From NCBI RefSeq assembly GCF_041260155.1, contig NC_091930.1, positions 36,143,763 to 36,207,762 of the forward strand: DNA of 64,000 bases. The letters are read 5' to 3'. Source of the stretch: Ptychodera flava (Eukaryota > Hemichordata > Enteropneusta > Ptychoderidae). Under the pieces are notes generated by a model. It saw nothing but the letters and a program-made list of their open reading frames with translations. It did no database searches and was not told where the DNA came from. The position numbers and the translations under genes were made by a program. This document shows positions 1 to 30,170 of the stretch, in pieces (the stretch's first letter is position 1; each line of letters begins with the position of its first letter).

Positions 1-522
1 CAAGGATTATTTCAAATATTTGAAAGTCCAAATAACTGTCCCGAAGGCGCACTCTACCTTGGGATGGAAAGACTGGCAACGGTGGAAAATCAGGAATATA
101 ATATCACCATAAAGGACTGACACATGTACAACGAATAGTGGGACAGAATTTATATTTGTTCAAAAATTACGCCTTTATATCAAAACTTATCTGCCATTAT
201 TAAGGGATGGTTCATTTGATTTTGAAAAGTGACTGTCCAAAATGGACAAAAAGCTGAAAAGCAAATACCTGTATTTTAGCAGCCATGCCCATTGATGATA
301 AAGGAAAAACATTGACATCAGGGCCAACCGATAAAGAATTGTAAACTGCGGAAACTGTAAAAACGCAGAAGTAAAGATTTAGTAACTTTGAAAATTTTGG
401 AAAGAGAAAAACAATCAGCCACGTGTCCCTTGGGCTAATTGCCCCAACCCCGGACATGTTCATTCCGGGTACTACTAGTACTTGCACCAATATATATTTC
501 AGCGGCTGCTCTGACAACACCC

Positions 523-9413
<8,891 letters not shown>

Positions 9414-9450
9414 GTCACCTCTCTTCGAGGCTGCCGAATAAGAAGTACCG

Positions 9451-9458
9451 TGACGTCA
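9451..9458. promoter_or_regulatory. CRE-like palindrome upstream of gene A
   Basis: TGACGTCA, a perfect CREB/ATF site, lies 38 bp upstream of the gene A start codon. A CCAAT motif sits farther upstream at 9545-9549. Matching sites occur at the same place in C and D, and a one-base variant in B, which argues against chance. Confidence 0.55.
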
Positions 9459-9599
9459 TAATTCAGGTGAATATTTCATACCAAACTGGCAGTTGGCGTT
9501 ACCTCTACGTCCGTGACCTCAGAGAGGTGAGTCATTCATTGTGTCCAATCAGAGACTCAGTGATTCGGTGAGAAACAATGCTACCACGTGATTGCCTAT

Positions 9600-11440
9600 A
9601 CTAGTATTCACGGGGATAAAACAATTGCACCTTGATATATTTCGACACAGAAAAAAGCGTAAAAAATTTGAGAAACAAAGTGTTCTGAAAGCAAATTTAA
9701 AAGCAATACTGCCTATGGTAATTATACAAGTACCATGAAAGAATACTTACTTTGTATTGGACATTATATATGTCAGACACATACATTTTATCATATGCAT
9801 CATCGGAAGTTTGAGGTGACCGCCACTTTAACGCTGAAGTGATATTTAACAATCGATGTCTTGCTGTCATGTACTCTCAGCATTTGGACTTTTGAACTCG
9901 TTATCAACACTTAGGCACTACGACTACTTTTAACTCACCCCGGGTTCAAACAGTTGAGATATATTCACAGACAATGACAGCCATCAGTATATACCTGGAC
10001 TATTCTTCAAGGCTATGGAGCTGCGATCTTCACTATCACGTTTTGAATAGGTGTTGTGCTATGTAATTTAAACCAGTGCAACATTTTTAATTCATTAATC
10101 TGCCTTGTTCTCTTTCTTGCATATAGGCCGGAGGCCTTGAAAAGCAATAAATTATTATTTCTTCCTTGACTATTGTCGTCTAGAAGTGGACCCCAGTTCG
10201 TACTTTGCGGGGTCGCAACTATTTGATTGAAATCAAATACGACTAGAAATTCAAACCTGATCCAAACCAACGGCAAGCGGGTGAAATAAGGTTTGGCTTA
10301 AATTCCAAAAACCATGTCGGGCCAATATAAATGACAAGTGACATGTTTATTGTTTTTGTTTGGTCATAAAAATATGAAAGATACATAATAACGTACAATA
10401 TGAGGCTTAGCACGGAGTGGCATAAATTAGTTAGAACAGAAACAAGTTAACCAGTTGTTGTTGTAATTCAAGCTTGAGATGATTTTTTCATTATTTTTAT
10501 GTTTATGCTAATCTCAAGTTTTTATTTTACTGCCAAAAGAATGTTGAAATACCCATTATTTAGCTCGTGAACATAATATGAACATGCGTAAATGCACTAT
10601 TATTGTTTTCATTTGAATTGTAGTCCGGACGAGAATTCACTTGTCAACAATAAAAACACAGTTTACTCATGTTTAGGTCGACTCGGAATTGAAAAGGTGA
10701 ATGCTGTGGATCAACATGTTTTAGGGATAAAATCACGATGTTATTGTTGACATTAAAAACAAAAATGGTGAAAAAAATCCTCAAAAGTTAGCAGTACTTG
10801 CCCTTCAACGTTAAAATCACTTAGCCTGAATCTAAAATCATTTTGCTTGATGTTGATGATGCCCGACATAGCCACAGCTTGTGAACGCACATGCAGTTAT
10901 GGTAAAATACGAAGGCATCTTGTCTGGCCTATATGCTGCTGCTTATTAGTCAAATGGCGAAGATTTCCTGACTGGCTGAATAAACGCCGCGATATACAGA
11001 GTTACTGTATTTTTGGCCGAAATCAAACATCGATGCCACCGTGTTTTTAGGAAATGTGGAAGGTTTCACTCGGATGGAGACGGGACTTCTGCAATCGATT
11101 AAAGATCTGACAAATCTGATAGAGACTGATATAAGGAGACGATTAGTGACCCTGCAGACTTCAGCAGACATTTTAATCTTCCGTTTACGATTTTGGGTCG
11201 ATACAATTGCACATAGGAATTTATCGCGCTCTATTCCTTGGCAATTTTTATCAGTTTGCATGCTACAAGGTGAGTAAGCAGTCTGAAACTGGTATAGTTC
11301 GCCTCTGAAGTGCGCCCCGGCTTTATTCAATGTGCGCCTCCTTTCTGCGTTGACACCGTGTACTTGTGCGGGGGAAAACTCGAAGTGTAATAGTATGTAT
11401 ACTTCTACAATGCACTGTAACTACACACATTTATTTGTAT
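9600..11440. other. Upstream spacer of gene A, no gene seen
   Basis: Matches the upstream spacer of gene B (21300-22910) over most of its length, so it belongs to the duplicated unit. No conserved reading frame is shared by the two copies. Confidence 0.55.
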
Positions 11441-11444
11441 TGAT

Positions 11445-11990
11445 TTTATGTTGTGTGCGCAATGAAATTAAAAGACTTAAAACATTCACACTCAAATGAA
11501 TTTATTCAACCATTCTCTCTCCAAGTCAAAACTAATGGTAAGGAGGGGTCACTGTGTAAAAGTTGGTAGAGTAACAAAGTCTCTAGTAACTTTTACCGAT
11601 ATTTTACATTCAAAATGGTCGCCATCCTTGTATAGACTCATTGGGGTAAAAGAGCATCATCGGTTTTCGAGCAATTAACCCTTTGAGCGCCAAGGTCAAT
11701 TTTGTCACCTTTTAAAAATGAAACTCAAATAATTTCTTTCACATTTCCCAGAAATTGTGACAAAAAACTGAAGCCAATGTGATATCATGTCAATTCAGTC
11801 CAAATCTTTTACAAAAATTACAGAAAAATATACAAACATTTACAAAATGTTGCACTAAAATTTTGGAGGGAAAAAATATGGCACTCAAAGGGTTAAGACA
11901 GTGAACACATTTCTTACCAAAAGAAGTTCAAAGTGACCCATGCACTAGGTAGACCAGGGGAGAATTTCAAAAATTACACAAAGTCTAATA
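11445..11990. mobile_element. R1 MITE between genes A and B, interrupted by R2
   Basis: Family interior before (AAAATGGTCGCCATCC) and after an R2 element at 11675-11896. Related copies are at 22912-23235 (upstream of gene B), 31035-31355 and, partial, 33250-33400 (gene C intron 2), 37150-37500 and 50400-50720. Confidence 0.6.
11675..11896. mobile_element. R2 MITE, piggyBac-like ends
   Basis: Starts TTAACCCTTTGAGCGCC and ends GCACTCAAAGGGTTAA. TTAA flanks and CCCTTTG termini are typical of piggyBac-derived MITEs. About 220 bp, non-coding, nested in R1. Confidence 0.75.
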
Positions 11991-12571
11991 TATGTGCCCG
12001 AGGGGCAATTTAAATTGCGGTAGAATGATTTGAAATATTCTAGTGGTCAAAATTATTAAACGAATGACAAGATATGACAGACACACATATAACGAATAGT
12101 GGGAAAGAGTTTATATTTAATTCGTAAACAAATTACAACGTCAGCAAATAAAAAAACTTATTTGTCCGTTATCTTGAATATTTAGTGATGGTTTCCATGG
12201 TTTTGAGAAGCGATGGTGCAAAATGGACCTAAAAGGGTCTGAAAAGCAAAACTTCAATGTTATAAGCCATGCCAAAGATGAAATAGAAAATTGACATCAA
12301 GGTCGACCAATTAAGAATTGCAATTATGGACAAAGAATAGTGCGCACTATGTACAAAAGTAGAAAAAAACAGAGTAATTTAGAAAATTTTGGATCGGGTA
12401 AACCAGTTTGATTTTCAGCATGCTGATCACTTTATCTAAACACTAAGTGATGTGGTCCTTGGGCTAATTCCCCAAATACCCTACTCATGTTCATTCCGGG
12501 TACAAGTACTTCGTGCTATTTCACTCTTATTTGATAGCGACTGCGCGATGCTCTGACAAGACCCGGCACCG

Positions 12572-12616
12572 TTATGGCTGCTTGTTTTCTTCTTCTTTGT
12601 ACTTAAAATTTCCATC
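12572..12616 (-). pseudogene. Relic of an esterase C-terminal tail exon
   Basis: The minus strand reads KYKEEENKQP followed by a TAA stop, the same ending as gene B's tail exon. The homology stops after about 15 codons, so no splice acceptor remains. Its downstream flank (12571 to about 12040) matches the 3' flanks of genes A (1-522), B, C and D, so this is a leftover copy of the tail-exon unit lying about 1.3 kb beyond gene B's own stop. Confidence 0.7.
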
Positions 12617-12619
12617 CAA

Positions 12620-13320
12620 CATACATTCTACACACATAGTCATAACATAACCAGCACTCTATGGCAAACAGTCAGCAAACCACTTCATGCATAAATTAGA
12701 TTATTCTTCAATCAGATTTACCTGACCTTATAGAGTACTCGTCCTGATGCTGGCATTGGAAAGCCCATTCTACAGGATTCCCTGTTATATTGCGTGGAAC
12801 TGTTAACAATACTGGAACTAGACTTACTGTTTAAATTGAGGCATTGCCGACACTGTCAGGTGTAGTTACTGTCTAGAAGGTAATATCGGTCAATAACTGT
12901 GAACTCAGTAAGCATTTCACGAATCATAACATTTAATTCGGGGGTTTTTCGTGGATATAACCATAACGCTTGAAACGTTTTGTGATACCCATAGATATAC
13001 CCTTAGATGTTATTTCCTCTAGCATGTAATAATTTTCGCCATCCAAAGGATGCGTCAAAAGAAGGATCCAACACGGACTGATGGGACGTCTTGACAGAAG
13101 TTTCAAAAAGTACCTCGGTTGTTTAACGGGACGTTCCGCTGTATTTCATGGCAAATATTACAAGAAGTTAAGAAAATGGACTTTACACGAGAATTGAGTT
13201 CGTCCAGATAAACAACCAAAATGAAGTAAGTTTCGAGTTTAAGGTTTGGTAAGTTTGATCAAACTGATGTCATACAATGGACTTTTCTTGTGTATAAACT
13301 CCTAACACACTAAATGTATG
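12620..13320. repeat. Spacer segment shared by the B and D 3' flanks
   Basis: Aligns with 38270-39000 downstream of gene D; parts also match gene E intron 7 (about 60940-61030 and 61430-61530). Non-coding in both places. Confidence 0.65.
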
Positions 13321-13894
13321 TCTCCGAGGCGTACTTTACCTTTTAGTGGAAATATTTGTTATATGCTAATAGTCAAATATCAGGAAACGCATGCGCATAT
13401 GCATCGCAAAAAGGACACACTCATATGCCGAATAGTGGGACAAAATTTATATTTAAATCTTCAAAATTTACAATGTAAGGATTTAAAAGAATTATTTGTC
13501 CATATCTGGCATTATTTAGGGATGGACCCTATGGTTTTGTAAAGGGATGGTCCAAAATGCCAAAACAATCTGAAAAGCAAAACTACCATTTTAGTAGCCA
13601 TGCCAACTTATAAAAAAGAACATACAAGTCAAAGTCGACCGAAAAAGAATTGCAACTGCCGACAAAGAGTAGCACGCATGACGCAAAAAGCAGAAAAAGC
13701 CAGAGCAATTTGGAAAAGTTTCGAGCAAGAAAAACAATGCTCTTATCGGTATGCTGACCCTCCAATCTCAACATTCAATAGTGTGTCCCTTGGGATAATT
13801 CCCCCACCCCGGATACTCTGAACATGTTCATTCCGGGAACTAGCACTTCGTGCTATTGCCCTCTTATTTTTCAACGACTGCTCTGACACCATCG

Positions 13895-21127
<7,233 letters not shown>

Positions 21128-21164
21128 GTCACCTCTCTTCGACGATGTCGAATAAGAAGTACCG

Positions 21165-21172
21165 TGATGTCA
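21165..21172. promoter_or_regulatory. Degenerate CRE-like site upstream of gene B
   Basis: TGATGTCA at the position of the gene A palindrome, again 38 bp from the start codon. One base differs, so binding would be weaker. CCAAT is at 21240-21244. Confidence 0.45.
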
Positions 21173-23348
21173 TAATACAGTTGGTAGTTCGCGTAACCTT
21201 TACATCCGTGACCTCAGAGAGGTGAGTCATTCATTGTGTCCAATCAGAGACTCAGTGATTCGGTAAGAAACAATGGTACCACGCGATTGACTGTACTAGT
21301 ATTCATGGGGATAAATCAGTTGCAACTTGAAATATTTCGACACACACAAAAACAGAATTTGAGAAACGGGGCGTTTCCAAAACAAATGCACAAGTGCCTC
21401 TGGTAGTAATACATAGTCTGAAAGAATACTTACTTTGTATTGGCCATTATATATGTCAGACACATACATTTTTTCATATGCATTATCGGAAGTTTGAGGT
21501 GACCGCCACCTTGATTTAACAATCGGTGTCTTGCAGCATGTACTGTCAGCATTGGGACTTTTGAACTTGTCATCAACACTTAGGCAATACGACTACTTTT
21601 AACTCACACAGGGGTTCAATTTTTTGAGAAGTATTCACTGATAAGGACAGCTATCGGTATACCTGGGCCACTCTCGTCGAGAAGTAGACCCCAGATCGTA
21701 CTTTTTGGGGTCGCGACTCTTTGACTGAAATCAAACACCAATAGAAATTTCAACCCGTTCAAAACCAACGGCGAGCGAGCGAAAGAAGTTTCGCCTTAAT
21801 TTCCAGCTCGGCAGAAAACCATGTTGGGCCAATATCGATGACATGTGACATATGTATTGTTCTTGTGGTTATACAATTATGAAAGGTACATGTAAAAATA
21901 ATAACATACAATATGACGCTTACCACGGAGTGGTATAAATTAGTTAGATTAGACACAAGTTAACCGTTTTTTTCTGTTTATGGGACCAGTAATGCAATCA
22001 TTTGATGATTTTTTCATTATATTTATTTTGTATGCCTATTGCAAGTTATCATTCTACTGCCAAAAGAATGTTGAAATACCCATTATTCAGCTCGTCCACA
22101 TGCACTGTTATTGTTTACATTTGAATTGTAGTGCGGACCAGAATTCACATGTCAACAATAACAACACAGTTTACTCATGTTTAGGTCGACTCGGAGTGGA
22201 CAAGGTGAGTACTGAGTATATCAACATGTTTTAGGGGTAAAAGCAAGAAATTATCTTTGACATTAAAAACAAAAATAGCGAAATCAATCGTCAAAAGTTA
22301 GCATTTCTGACCCATTAACATTAAAATCACCTAGCTTGAATCCGAAATTATTTTGCTTGATGTTAAAATGTCCAACATAGCCACAACTTGTAAACGTACA
22401 TTCACCGTAAAGTTTAACGTTAACTTAAAGGGAACTAGTCGGGCCTTTATGTTGCTACTAGTAGTTAGTCAAATGAAAAAGATTTCCTGAACGGCTGAAA
22501 AAACGCCGCGATACGCGATACTTTTGGCGCAAATCAAAGTCGAAGTCGAAGGTTTCGCTTAGACGGAGACGGGAACTCTGCAACTGATCAAATATTTGAC
22601 AATTCTGTCTGAGTTGTCAGAGATTGGATATAAGGAGACTATAAGTGATCTTTTTTAAGATTTTGAGTCAATATAATTGCACATGGGATTTTATCACGCT
22701 CTATTCCCTGGACACTTTTAGCAGTTTGCGTGCTACAAGATATGTAAACAGTCTGAAACTTGCATAGTGCGCCTCCGAAGTGAGTCGCCCATATTCAATG
22801 TGCGCCTTCTTTCTGCCTTTACATCGTGTGCCTTTGCGCTAGAAAACTCGAAGTATTATATTATACATACTTCTACGTTGCACTGTTACTAAACATGTTG
22901 ATTTGTGTCGATTTAATGTAGTATGCGCCATGAAAGTAGATGACTTAAACCTTCACTCAAATGTGTTATTCGACCATTCTCTCACCAAGCTTAAGTTAGA
23001 AATACTTTTAAGGGGTCACTATGTAAACGTAGATACATAAGAAACAAAGTGCCTAATAATGTTTACCGATATTTCAAATTCACAATGGCCGCCATCCCTT
23101 TATAAACCCAATGGGATAAAATAAAATTATCGTTTTTCAAACAACTAAGACGGTTAAATTTTTCTTACTCATAGACATAAAGTGAGCCATGCACTCGATT
23201 GACCAGAGGAGTATTTCAAAAATCAGGAAATCAGGAAACGAATCACGAGATATGATAGACACAAAAAAACGAATAGTTGAGACAGAATGATAGAATTTAT
23301 ATTTAATTCTTAAAACATTACAACGTCAGCATATAAAAAACTTATTTG

Positions 23349-23496
23349 AACACGATTGGTTTTCTTTTTAAGTTACACACTTGTTTTTATGAGTAATTTG
23401 TAATATCGCAACATTCAGCTACAGGGTACCTAACATTTGTGAGAAATTTAAAAAATATGAAAATTCAATTATCCCAAATTTATTTCCAATCGTGTT
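23349..23496. mobile_element. R4 MITE, internally deleted
   Basis: AACACGATTGG at the left and CCAATCGTGTT at the right. The interior is the reverse complement of part of 42117-42331. The related 3'-flank unit at 12160-12190 lacks it. Confidence 0.65.
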
Positions 23497-26400
23497 TTTG
23501 CCTATTTTTATTTTGTATCATCTAGGGATGGCTCCTATGTTTTTTAAAGGCGATGGTAAAAATCGACCCTAAAAGGTCTGAAATGTTAAACTTCCACTTT
23601 AGTAGCCATGCCCATTGATGAAATAGAACAATTCACATCAAGGTCAGCCGATAAAGAATTGCCACTGCGGACAAACAATAGTGTGCAAGAGGTATAAAAG
23701 CAGACGAAACAGAGTAATTGAGAACATTTTGGATTGAATAAAACATTACTGATTATCAGCATGCTGGTCAACCCCGTCTAAACATTAAATGGTGTGGCCC
23801 TTGGGCTAATTCCCCCAATACTCTGATCATGTTCATTCAGGGTACTAGTACTTGGTGCTATTGCACGCTTAATTTTCAACGACTGCTCTGACACCACCGC
23901 TATGGCTGCCTCTTTTATTCCTCTCTGTACTTTAATTTTTCATGGTCATCCTCCTTTGATTTTTGTGCAGCGTCGGCAAGGTAGCGCATCAGGAGAAGAT
24001 CAGAATTTTCTTCTTCTTTGTACTTCAACTTTTCATTCTCCTCCTCCTTTGAACATGGTTGTGTAGCTTCTGCAAGGAAGCACAAAATGGATGATCGTGT
24101 TTAGCACAACGTAATAATAATGCATCTGATGAAGTGCGTTTGTTAGCAATGAGCGCAAGATTTCATGTATATTATTTTTCTTATTCATGAACTGATTGGG
24201 GTTGATAAAATATGTCATGAAAAAACATTCTATCTCTTAAAGCTCAACAAGTCTCATTTGTTGTCAGAAACAACTATACACAGAATAGACGACCACTACA
24301 GATCATTACAAACGCCTGATATACATCTTTTAGGCATGTCTGTTACCTGTATGTTTCATCAGCTTTGGAATGAAATCATTCCAGAATGCACACTCCTTGG
24401 CTTTCAGAGCTCGTTTGGTTTCCATCGTTTTAGTGACAGATCTTTGTACTCTAATCCGGGTACTTTGAAGACAGGCCATTCTGTTTGCTTCTCATTTCCG
24501 TTAATTCTACGTCACCATCAGATAAGTTAGGATTTCTGAAAAATGTTCAAAATGTCATGTCTACATGTGACTGTACATAGTATGTATGTATGCATGCATG
24601 TATGTATGTATGTATGTATGTATGTATGTATGTATGTATGTATGTATGTATGTATGTACGTACATACGTACGTATGTATGTACTTACATACGTACGTATG
24701 TCTTCGATAATGGCTATGATTGATATTAATACCAGGTGAAATCGAAAGTTGCACAATTTTTCGTCCGTGTACTGGAAAGGATATTGATCGTTGATATTTG
24801 CTCGATTACGAAATACAGGGACAGAATTCACCTGTGCCTCGAATTGCAATTTTGAAAGGGGAATTTTAGTCATTATCTTAAGTAGCATTGTCTGGTTGTG
24901 AAATATTACAACTGATTTTGAATTTCTGTCACCGAACTCGAAGCCTTGGCTAATAAAGTCATGATTATAATCGTCATGATATGGGTTTAAAACATGAATT
25001 TTGTTTCATTATTTTACCCTGTCTTAGCGAAGTTTGTCCAATACTTCATGATCTTCAAGGTCATCATGACGTCATCATCAGGCATTGTCCAGTTCATAGC
25101 ACTGTCAAAATGCCAACCGAATACGAACGGAACTTCCTCACCATGCATAGCTTTCAACCATTTAATCTTAAATATTGACTGCGAAGGTATGTGAGTCATT
25201 TGGTAGAGGTACACTTTGGAGCCAGCCAGAAAGTGCGCCCGCGCTGATCGATCGGCGGGGCAAACTAAATACATGTCCCCGTGCGTCTGACTGAACGATT
25301 CGACGTAATTGGTGTCCTCCGAATCTTCGTCTTCCCAGTGGACATATATTTGCTTAATAGCGTCCGCTACAGCTGGGTTGGATTTTTTGTCACTCCCCAA
25401 ATATGTAGAGAATATTTCATTATAATAGGTCTTGTTCAAGAAGACCTCCGTGTCATTGGCCTTATCGGCGAAGAAAACAATCAGAAATCCCCTTCCTTCG
25501 TCAGCCATTGTTCCGATCATTATATCGGTGCGTCTCTTTGGAAAACTGCGGTCTCGAATGAGATCCTCGGGTGACGCGGTGAGGAAGTTGCCGTCAACGA
25601 CCGGAGGAAATGGAATCAGAAGGTCTGAAATTCCGGTAATATTTGCCAGTTTTCCCTATGGAAAGAATCCAACATAAAGGAGAGATTTTTTTCTACCATT
25701 CATAACAATGGCTGTCGTTATATTAATAGACCAGTTTAAGTGAAAAGCTAATCTTCGACCTGAAAATTTCAAAACTTTCAAATGAATTTGCATAAGTTAG
25801 CTTTCGTCTCGCTCATACTTTATAGATCTTATTTACCATATTCGTAGTAGTGTGCCTGGCCAAAAGCGGGTAACTTTATATTCTACTCCGGTATCTTAGA
25901 GTTAAGCTCATTATTTATAGCAGATCAAATTATTTTCTTGGTGTTGTAGAGTAACCGTGAGAGAATACACAGATTTTATCAAACTAGCAAAAGGCATGGC
26001 TATCGTCATTCGCTTACTGAATACATTTAAATGTTGTTCAGAGCTACCTCATGTGCTTTTTTGGATTTTTGTTCGACAGACCATCCAATTTAACCAATGC
26101 TCTGAGGTGAAGCAATGCAATTATATTTACGGCACCTTCCCTTCAACACGGCCCAGGTTTACCAAGGCCTGGTTATATTCTCAAACAAGATAGTAGTGGA
26201 CAACTTGCCATCTCGCTTGCGAGAAAATGAAGATCTGAAAACAAGCGAAATTCGCCACAAAAGGGCAACTGTTGTGTTACAAAGTTCACAAGCCACACAC
26301 GGACACCACCACCACTCCGTGCCCCACCACACCGTACAATAAGCTTACTTGTACATACACTCAAAAGCACTGATTCTTACATTTTGCAAATTTCCCGCTT

Positions 26401-26554
26401 CCTTAAGATCTTCAGCAGACACGCTACGCAAACACTGAACCAATTCTTCTGAAGTGTCTTTTTCACAATTGCTCAGTCTGCCAAAGCCATGTGCTAGCCT
26501 GCTTTGCTTTGTTTTATCACTTAAGAAGATCGCTGGCATGGTCGATGTTCCACT

Positions 26555-26556
<2 letters not shown>

Positions 26557-26635
<79 letters not shown>
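26557..26635. repeat. (GA)n microsatellite at gene C exon 5 acceptor
   Basis: 79 bp, same position relative to exon 5. Confidence 0.9.
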
Positions 26636-26637
<2 letters not shown>

Positions 26638-26818
26638 ACACGTAAATAATTTATGTTTGATGAAGGAAAATGTACTGGAAGTCTACTAAGATTAGTCAAT
26701 GCTTAACATGACCATTTCAAAACTCGTTTGTCTGTGCGGTTGTGCGTATAGGACCTCTACGGCGGGTCTGTTGCCATGCATAACGTATCCAAACGTCACG
26801 GCCCCATTTTGCATATTC

Positions 26819-28977
26819 ATTTTTAGATCACATGTTCACACACGTGAGCTAATGTCGTACCGATGTCTGCCTGTCCATGTGTGTGAGTGTCTGTGTGTGT
26901 CTGTCTGTTTACACGTTATCTCAAGAACGCCTGAAGGGAAACAAGTCAGAGATTCTGTTTGAGAATGGCAAGGACTGATAAGTTTTGAAGGGTGTGGCTT
27001 GCATATTTTATGCCCATTGCATAATTAATGATTTCAGAAAATTGGATGAGATTTACTACAAATGTTGATCAAACAAGGATTGATCCGCCATGAAAGACCA
27101 AAAGGTGTAACATAAAAGTTAATCGCTAATTTGCAAATTTACTGAACTTTCCTTATTAGGAATTTATATCTAACCTGACTTAATCAAATTTGACAAAACT
27201 TGGTATGTATATCGAAGATACTATGAATTAACATTACTGAAAGTCATTATGATTTTTTGCATCACCCAATTCCTAATTTGCGTATTTAATGAACTTTCTT
27301 ATTAGGGATATATATTTTGGTTGCCTTGACAAAAGCTGAAAACAGTTTCTTTTACTCGGAAGATACTATGATACAACATTATTGAAAGTCAATTTCTATT
27401 TTGCATATCTAATGAACTTTCGTAATTAGGGTTATATATTTGGATCGACTTTACCAAGTTTGACGAAACTTGCTTTGTACATGGAAGCTACTATGATAAA
27501 ACATTGATTTTTATTTCACCCAATTCCTAATTTGCATATTAAATGAATATTAGGGTTATAAATCTTGATTGGCTTGACCAAATTTTACGAAACTTGCGGT
27601 GTAAAAAGAAGATACTATCATACATCATTATTAAAAGTCATTAAGCATTTGCATATTTAATGAACTTTCCTAATTAGGGATATATAACTGGAAGAATTCG
27701 ATCAAAGTTGGCAAAACATGCTATCTACATTGACGATACTAGGTTGAAACAATATTGATAGCCTTTGAGCATTTTCACTTCAGCTAATCACTAATTTGCA
27801 TATTGAAAGAACTTTCCCAATTAGGGATAGCTAGCATGATTGACATGATCAAAGTTAACGAGACTTGCTATGTATATTTGACATACACGGATATAACAAT
27901 CATGAAAGGTGTTTTAATAGTTTAAGATAAACATCACTAATTTGCATATTAAACGAACTTTCCTTATTAGGGATATATATCTTGATTGACATGACCAAAG
28001 TCGACAAATTTTGCAAAGAATATTAAAGACACTAGTGTAAAACATATATGAAAGTCATCTAGAATTTTTAATTCAGCTAACTACCATTTGCATATTAACG
28101 AACTTTCATAATTTTGGATGCATAAATCTGGATCGACGTTATCAAATTATCAAACTTGCTCTGTAAATTGAAAAAAATATAATGAACAAAGTCGGTTTAT
28201 ATATTTTTAAACATCTAGTTACTAATTTGGATATTTAACGAACTTTCCTAATTAGATATTTACATCTTAATTAGCTCAATCAAAATTGACAAAACGTGCT
28301 ATGTATATTGAAAATACTACGATATAACATTTTTGAAGTCATTTTGCATTTTTATTTAGCTTATGACTAATTTTCATATTTAACAAACTTTCCTAATTTA
28401 GGATGTATATCTTGGATTGACTTGATCCAATTGACGAAACTTGCTATGTATATTGTAGATGCTATGATATAATATTACCAAAGCAAGTTTTTTTTTGTAA
28501 AACACCTTATTACTAATTTACATATTCAAGAACTTTTCTAATTAGGGATATAGCTTGATTGACATCATCAAAGTTGATTAAACCTGCTATATACATAGGA
28601 GAAATATTATATAAGGACTTGACCACAGTGGTGATAAAATGACAGAAGTCAAAGAAATTTGGAAGGCACACAAGGAACAGTGGTTAGGGTGACGGATTCA
28701 CTGTCAAAGCAAGGTGAGTTCGAGACCAGGGTCCAGCACGGTGTTGTGCCCCTGAGCAAGACTAAAATAAAATTATAATAAATTTAATATTTATATTTCA
28801 ACTGATTCCATGTTTATATACATAAAATTACCTTCGGGAATTAATCTGTGGTGAATATTGTTCATGGTGTTGATCATAACACTTTCAATGAAGTAGCAAA
28901 TATGTGGCAAAGTTTTAAATTCATAGACAACTGCAATATTAACTGAAACATGTGAGCATTTTTAGTTCACATCTGGT
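26819..28977. mobile_element. Composite repeat R6, reverse orientation, in gene C intron 4
   Basis: Starts with CACACGTGAGCTAA, then a GT-rich stretch, about ten units carrying AATTTGCATATT and CCTAATTAGGGATATAT, and ends in the TTTTTAGTTCACATCTGG edge. It is the longest copy and contains a SINE (28672-28765). Confidence 0.7.
28672..28765 (+). mobile_element. tRNA-derived SINE, short copy
   Basis: AGTGGTTAGGGTGACGGATTC resembles an A box, GAGTTCGAGACC a B box, and the GTTGTGCCCCTGAGCAAG core is shared with the copy at 59676. It lies inside the composite element in gene C intron 4. Confidence 0.6.
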
Positions 28978-29549
28978 GCTCCCAAACTGCTGACCGGAAG
29001 CAGCTTCATTATAAACGAAGGGATGCAACCAAACTGTTGAAGTGATTGGGAAGTTGCAAAACTGGTGGACTATTAACATGCATCAAATGCTGAATTAGCT
29101 GCACATTTGCAAGACACCCGTCGCCGATATCTTGGCAGTAAGTCGCGCCGACAGGACGACCGCTCCCTTAGTCTAAATGCAGTACGATCGTGACTAAATA
29201 ATGACGGTAATAAATTGGTGATGGTGAGTTTTGTAATATCCAATGCTAAAGTAATATTTCTGTTGATATCAGACAGCATTCGGCCTTTTAAAGCGATGTG
29301 TTTCGCGATTGATCTTCTCCATGCAACTTCATGAGAAGTGCTGTCGTTCAGCAAAATTACGACTTGTCTGAAAATGGTAAAGTAAAGGGAATGCCACTAA
29401 AATTTATACAAACTGGTGACATGGCATGATATATCAATAAGTTTAAGTCAGGGATAGGCTTTTTCACTTAAGTACTGATTAGTTAATGAGGGGAAATATG
29501 ATTACCATATTACAAGTCTCAATGACCAATTACTGCACCGGCAAATTCA

Positions 29550-29798
<249 letters not shown>

Positions 29799-30096
29799 TT
29801 AGAATCAGTACATTGTATAGCATTCTTGAGAGTGGATCTAGAAAAACTATTTTACATGAGATCAATACCTGCTATGTTGTCTTGGACCCACTGCAAAGCC
29901 AACACTTGATCGAGGAAACCATAATTACCGGTGGCGTGTTCATCACCTATAAGGGGAAAACAGATAGAAATTACTTGATTCTGAGGCACTTCCCGTTGGT
30001 TCCACATCTGTGGAACGCGGAACTCAAAAGGAACATCTTGAACCTCATATCATTACCAATCACAGCAAGATTGGTTTTACTCACGAGTGTATATAA

Positions 30097-30103
30097 TATA
30101 ATA

Positions 30104-30169
<66 letters not shown>
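30097..30169. repeat. (TAA)n microsatellite in gene C intron 2
   Basis: Pure ATA/TAA run. The following DNA to about 31030 is AT-rich, has no counterpart in A or B, and shows no recognisable gene. Confidence 0.8.

Positions 30170-30170
<1 letters not shown>

Noticed and set aside
28980-29354. 93-residue minus-strand frame in gene C intron 4
   Set aside because: The homologous DNA in gene D intron 4 (44250-44650) does not keep the same frame, so it is shared intron sequence.
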